A stretch of 38,295 nt of DNA, from positions 1-38,295 of the forward strand of contig JAFEEH010000262.1 in NCBI GenBank assembly GCA_018241185.1. The letters are read 5' to 3'. The notes under the pieces are model-generated. The model was not told the origin of the DNA and ran no database searches. It saw nothing but the letters and a program-made list of their open reading frames with translations. The number at the start of each line of letters is the position of its first letter. Positions within the stretch are counted from its first letter, which is position 1. The position numbers and the translations under genes were made by a program. The DNA is from Pseudomonadota bacterium. GTDB taxonomy: Bacteria; Pseudomonadota; Gammaproteobacteria; Burkholderiales; Burkholderiaceae_C. Below, in pieces: positions 36,901 through 38,295 of this stretch.

Positions 36901-38118
36901 ATGGTCAGCCCTGCCACCACGCGCGGCCTGCGCGCGCTCACCGTCGCCTTCGCGCTCAGCCAGTTCTTCCGCACCTGCCTCGCCGTCATGGCGCCCGAGT
37001 TGCAGCACGACCTGGCGCTGTCGCCGGCAGGTTTCGGCGCGCTGTCGTCCTGCTTCTTCTTCTCCTTTGCGCTTGCGCAGGTGCCGGTGGGCATCGCCTT
37101 CGACCGTTTCGGCGTAGGCGCCCCCACGCGCCTCCTGCTGGCGGTGGGCGTGGCGTCGGCGCTGCTCTTCGTGGCGGCGCCCAACGGCGGCACGGCGATG
37201 GGGGCGCAGCTGGGCCTGGGACTGGCTTTCGCGCCGGTGTTCATGGGCTTGATGCACCACGCGTCGGCGACTCTGCCGCCGCAGCGCTACGTGGCCTTCA
37301 TCGGCCGCACGAACGCGCTGGGCATGGTGGGCGCCCTGCTGGCGACGGCGCCTTTGGGCTGGGCCGTGCATGCGGTGGGATGGCGGATGCCGATGGCGCT
37401 GGCGGCGCTGTGCATCCTGCTGGCGTGCATCGGCGTGTGGCGCCAGGTACGCGACCACGGCCATGCCGATGCGAAGGGCGAGGCGCCACTGGCGATGCTC
37501 GGGGCGAGTGCACGCCTGCTGGGGCGGCCCGCCCTGTGGACCTTGATTCCGCTGTGCATCGCCATGGCAGCCGGCACGGCGTTCCGCAACGCCTGGGGCG
37601 GGCCCTACCTGGCCAACGTGTTCGGGCTGGAGGCCGGCGCGCGCGGCATGGCGTTGACGGTGCTGAGCCTGGGCGGCTTCTGCACCGCGCTGTTCCTGCC
37701 CTGGCTGGTACGGCGCAGTTCGATCAAGCGCACGGTGCTCGGCTGGTCGACGCTGTCGCTGGCGGCTGCGCTGGCCCTGGCCGCGTGGCCGGCCGCAGGC
37801 CTGGGGGCCGACCTCGCGCTGCTCACGCTGTTGGCCACGGTAGGCATGCTGCATCCGCTGGTGATGGCGCATGGCCGCGACCTGGTCGCGCCCGCGCTGC
37901 GCGGGCGCGGCCTGGGCCTGCTCAACAGCTTCGTCTTCCTCGGCTCGGCGCTGGCCGCGTGGGCTTTCGGTTTGATCGCCGACGCAGGCCAGCGCAGCCA
38001 ATGGCCGCCGGCCGCCAGCTACGGCGCCATCTTCGGCTGTGCGGCGGCGCTCGTGCTCGCGGGCCTGCTGCCCTACGCGTTCAGCCCGCGGCCGACGGCG
38101 GTGGTCGACCGGTCCTAG
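36901..38118 (+). CDS. MFS transporter
   Basis: A 405-residue protein with about 12 membrane helices, starting MVSPATTRGLRALTVAFALS. The N-terminal half includes the loop FDRFGVGAPTRLLLAVG between helices 2 and 3, an A-motif-like region of major facilitator proteins (GxxxDRxGxR), and EAGARGMALTVLSLGGF in the second half, followed by RRSSIKRTVLGW (the second A-like loop). A central cytoplasmic loop, RQVRDHGHADAKGEAPLAML, separates the halves. The substrate is unknown. No ribosome site is obvious, and the start is uncertain by a few codons. Confidence 0.85.
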   Translation: MVSPATTRGLRALTVAFALSQFFRTCLAVMAPELQHDLALSPAGFGALSSCFFFSFALAQVPVGIAFDRFGVGAPTRLLLAVGVASALLFVAAPNGGTAMGAQLGLGLAFAPVFMGLMHHASATLPPQRYVAFIGRTNALGMVGALLATAPLGWAVHAVGWRMPMALAALCILLACIGVWRQVRDHGHADAKGEAPLAMLGASARLLGRPALWTLIPLCIAMAAGTAFRNAWGGPYLANVFGLEAGARGMALTVLSLGGFCTALFLPWLVRRSSIKRTVLGWSTLSLAAALALAAWPAAGLGADLALLTLLATVGMLHPLVMAHGRDLVAPALRGRGLGLLNSFVFLGSALAAWAFGLIADAGQRSQWPPAASYGAIFGCAAALVLAGLLPYAFSPRPTAVVDRS

Positions 38119-38295
38119 CCTTCGCCCTCATCGTCATCGGCCAGGCTTTGCGCGGCCTGCGCATCGCGCTCGTCGCTGGGTTCGCCCGGCACGCGGCCGG
38201 TGCGATCGGGAAGCACGTCGGCGTCGGCTCGCGGCGGTGCCGGGTCGGCGGAGGCGCTCTCGCCGGTGCCGGCCGAGTCGCTCGTGCTGTCGTGG
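38115..38295 (-). CDS. C-terminal end of an acidic hypothetical protein (partial)
   Basis: The minus strand is open from the window edge to the TAG at 38115-38117. The 59 residues read ...ADADVLPDRTGRVPGEPSDERD and end SLADDDEGEG, very rich in Asp, Glu, Ser and Pro. The frame overlaps the convergent MFS stop by four bases. It looks like a disordered tail of an unknown protein whose start is outside the window, and I assign no function. Confidence 0.45.
   Translation of the reverse strand, partial: HDSTSDSAGTGESASADPAPPRADADVLPDRTGRVPGEPSDERDAQAAQSLADDDEGEG

Noticed and set aside
1-38295. tRNA or rRNA genes
   Set aside because: I looked for tRNA-like cloverleaf signatures and conserved rRNA stretches in the gaps and saw none; a covariance search could still find something I missed.

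Overview
The window is very GC-rich DNA with dense genes and short gaps. It most resembles the chromosome of a Comamonadaceae betaproteobacterium such as Variovorax. The reasons are the box-type aerobic benzoyl-CoA cluster with BoxR, the Liv-type ABC transporters, the PutA C-terminus, and several families of short dispersed repeats of the kind found in that group. The genus is an inference from recalled sequence character, not a search result.

Layout. Positions 1-8157 are ordinary chromosome: the end of putA, a membrane protein, a DUF4256 protein, a MarR regulator divergent from an FMN reductase, a regulator/beta-propeller/DUF899/membrane-protein group, a fatty acid desaturase and a glutathione transferase. 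Positions 8350-11600 are an island of visibly lower GC. It contains two well-bounded integron-type gene cassettes, a compact CHAT (caspase-like) protease and a Shedu/DUF4263 nuclease, each ending in an attC-like site. Two small unknown genes follow that may be decayed cassettes. No integrase is in the window. Positions 11737-13380 return to chromosomal genes (VOC protein, isoprenylcysteine-methyltransferase-like protein, Pr6Pr membrane protein).

Positions 13442-36410 form an aromatic-acid catabolic region. On the minus strand lie a feruloyl-CoA-synthase-like ligase, a frameshifted 3-hydroxyacyl-CoA/carnitine-type dehydrogenase, a periplasmic binding protein and a beta-keto acid cleavage enzyme (BKACE). 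A Crp-type regulator diverges from BKACE. Next, also on the minus strand, is a Liv-type transporter (livF, G, M, H and binding protein), an alpha/beta hydrolase, benzoate-CoA ligase and a PnbB-like DUF4863 protein. On the plus strand, divergent from these, are boxR, boxC, boxB and boxA, then a cupin, a MaoC-type protein and acetoacetyl-CoA synthetase. Benzoate would be imported, activated to benzoyl-CoA, epoxidised by BoxAB and ring-cleaved by BoxC, under BoxR control. TGCA-type palindromes sit on the boxC promoter. The next enzyme of the route (BoxD) is not in the window.

A speculative link joins the pieces. A hydroxyacid dehydrogenase plus BKACE could convert a 3-aryl-3-hydroxypropionate to benzoyl-CoA and acetoacetate, and both products have a consumer here (Box and AacS). 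The window ends with a small disordered protein, an MFS transporter and the end of an acidic minus-strand ORF.

Non-coding structure is abundant: a roughly 70-bp hairpin repeat in four copies, each directly 3' of a plus-strand gene; two related inverted repeats of about 125 bp inside the liv and box operons; three REP-like palindromes; and GC-rich inverted repeats. No tRNA, rRNA, CRISPR array or transposase was seen.
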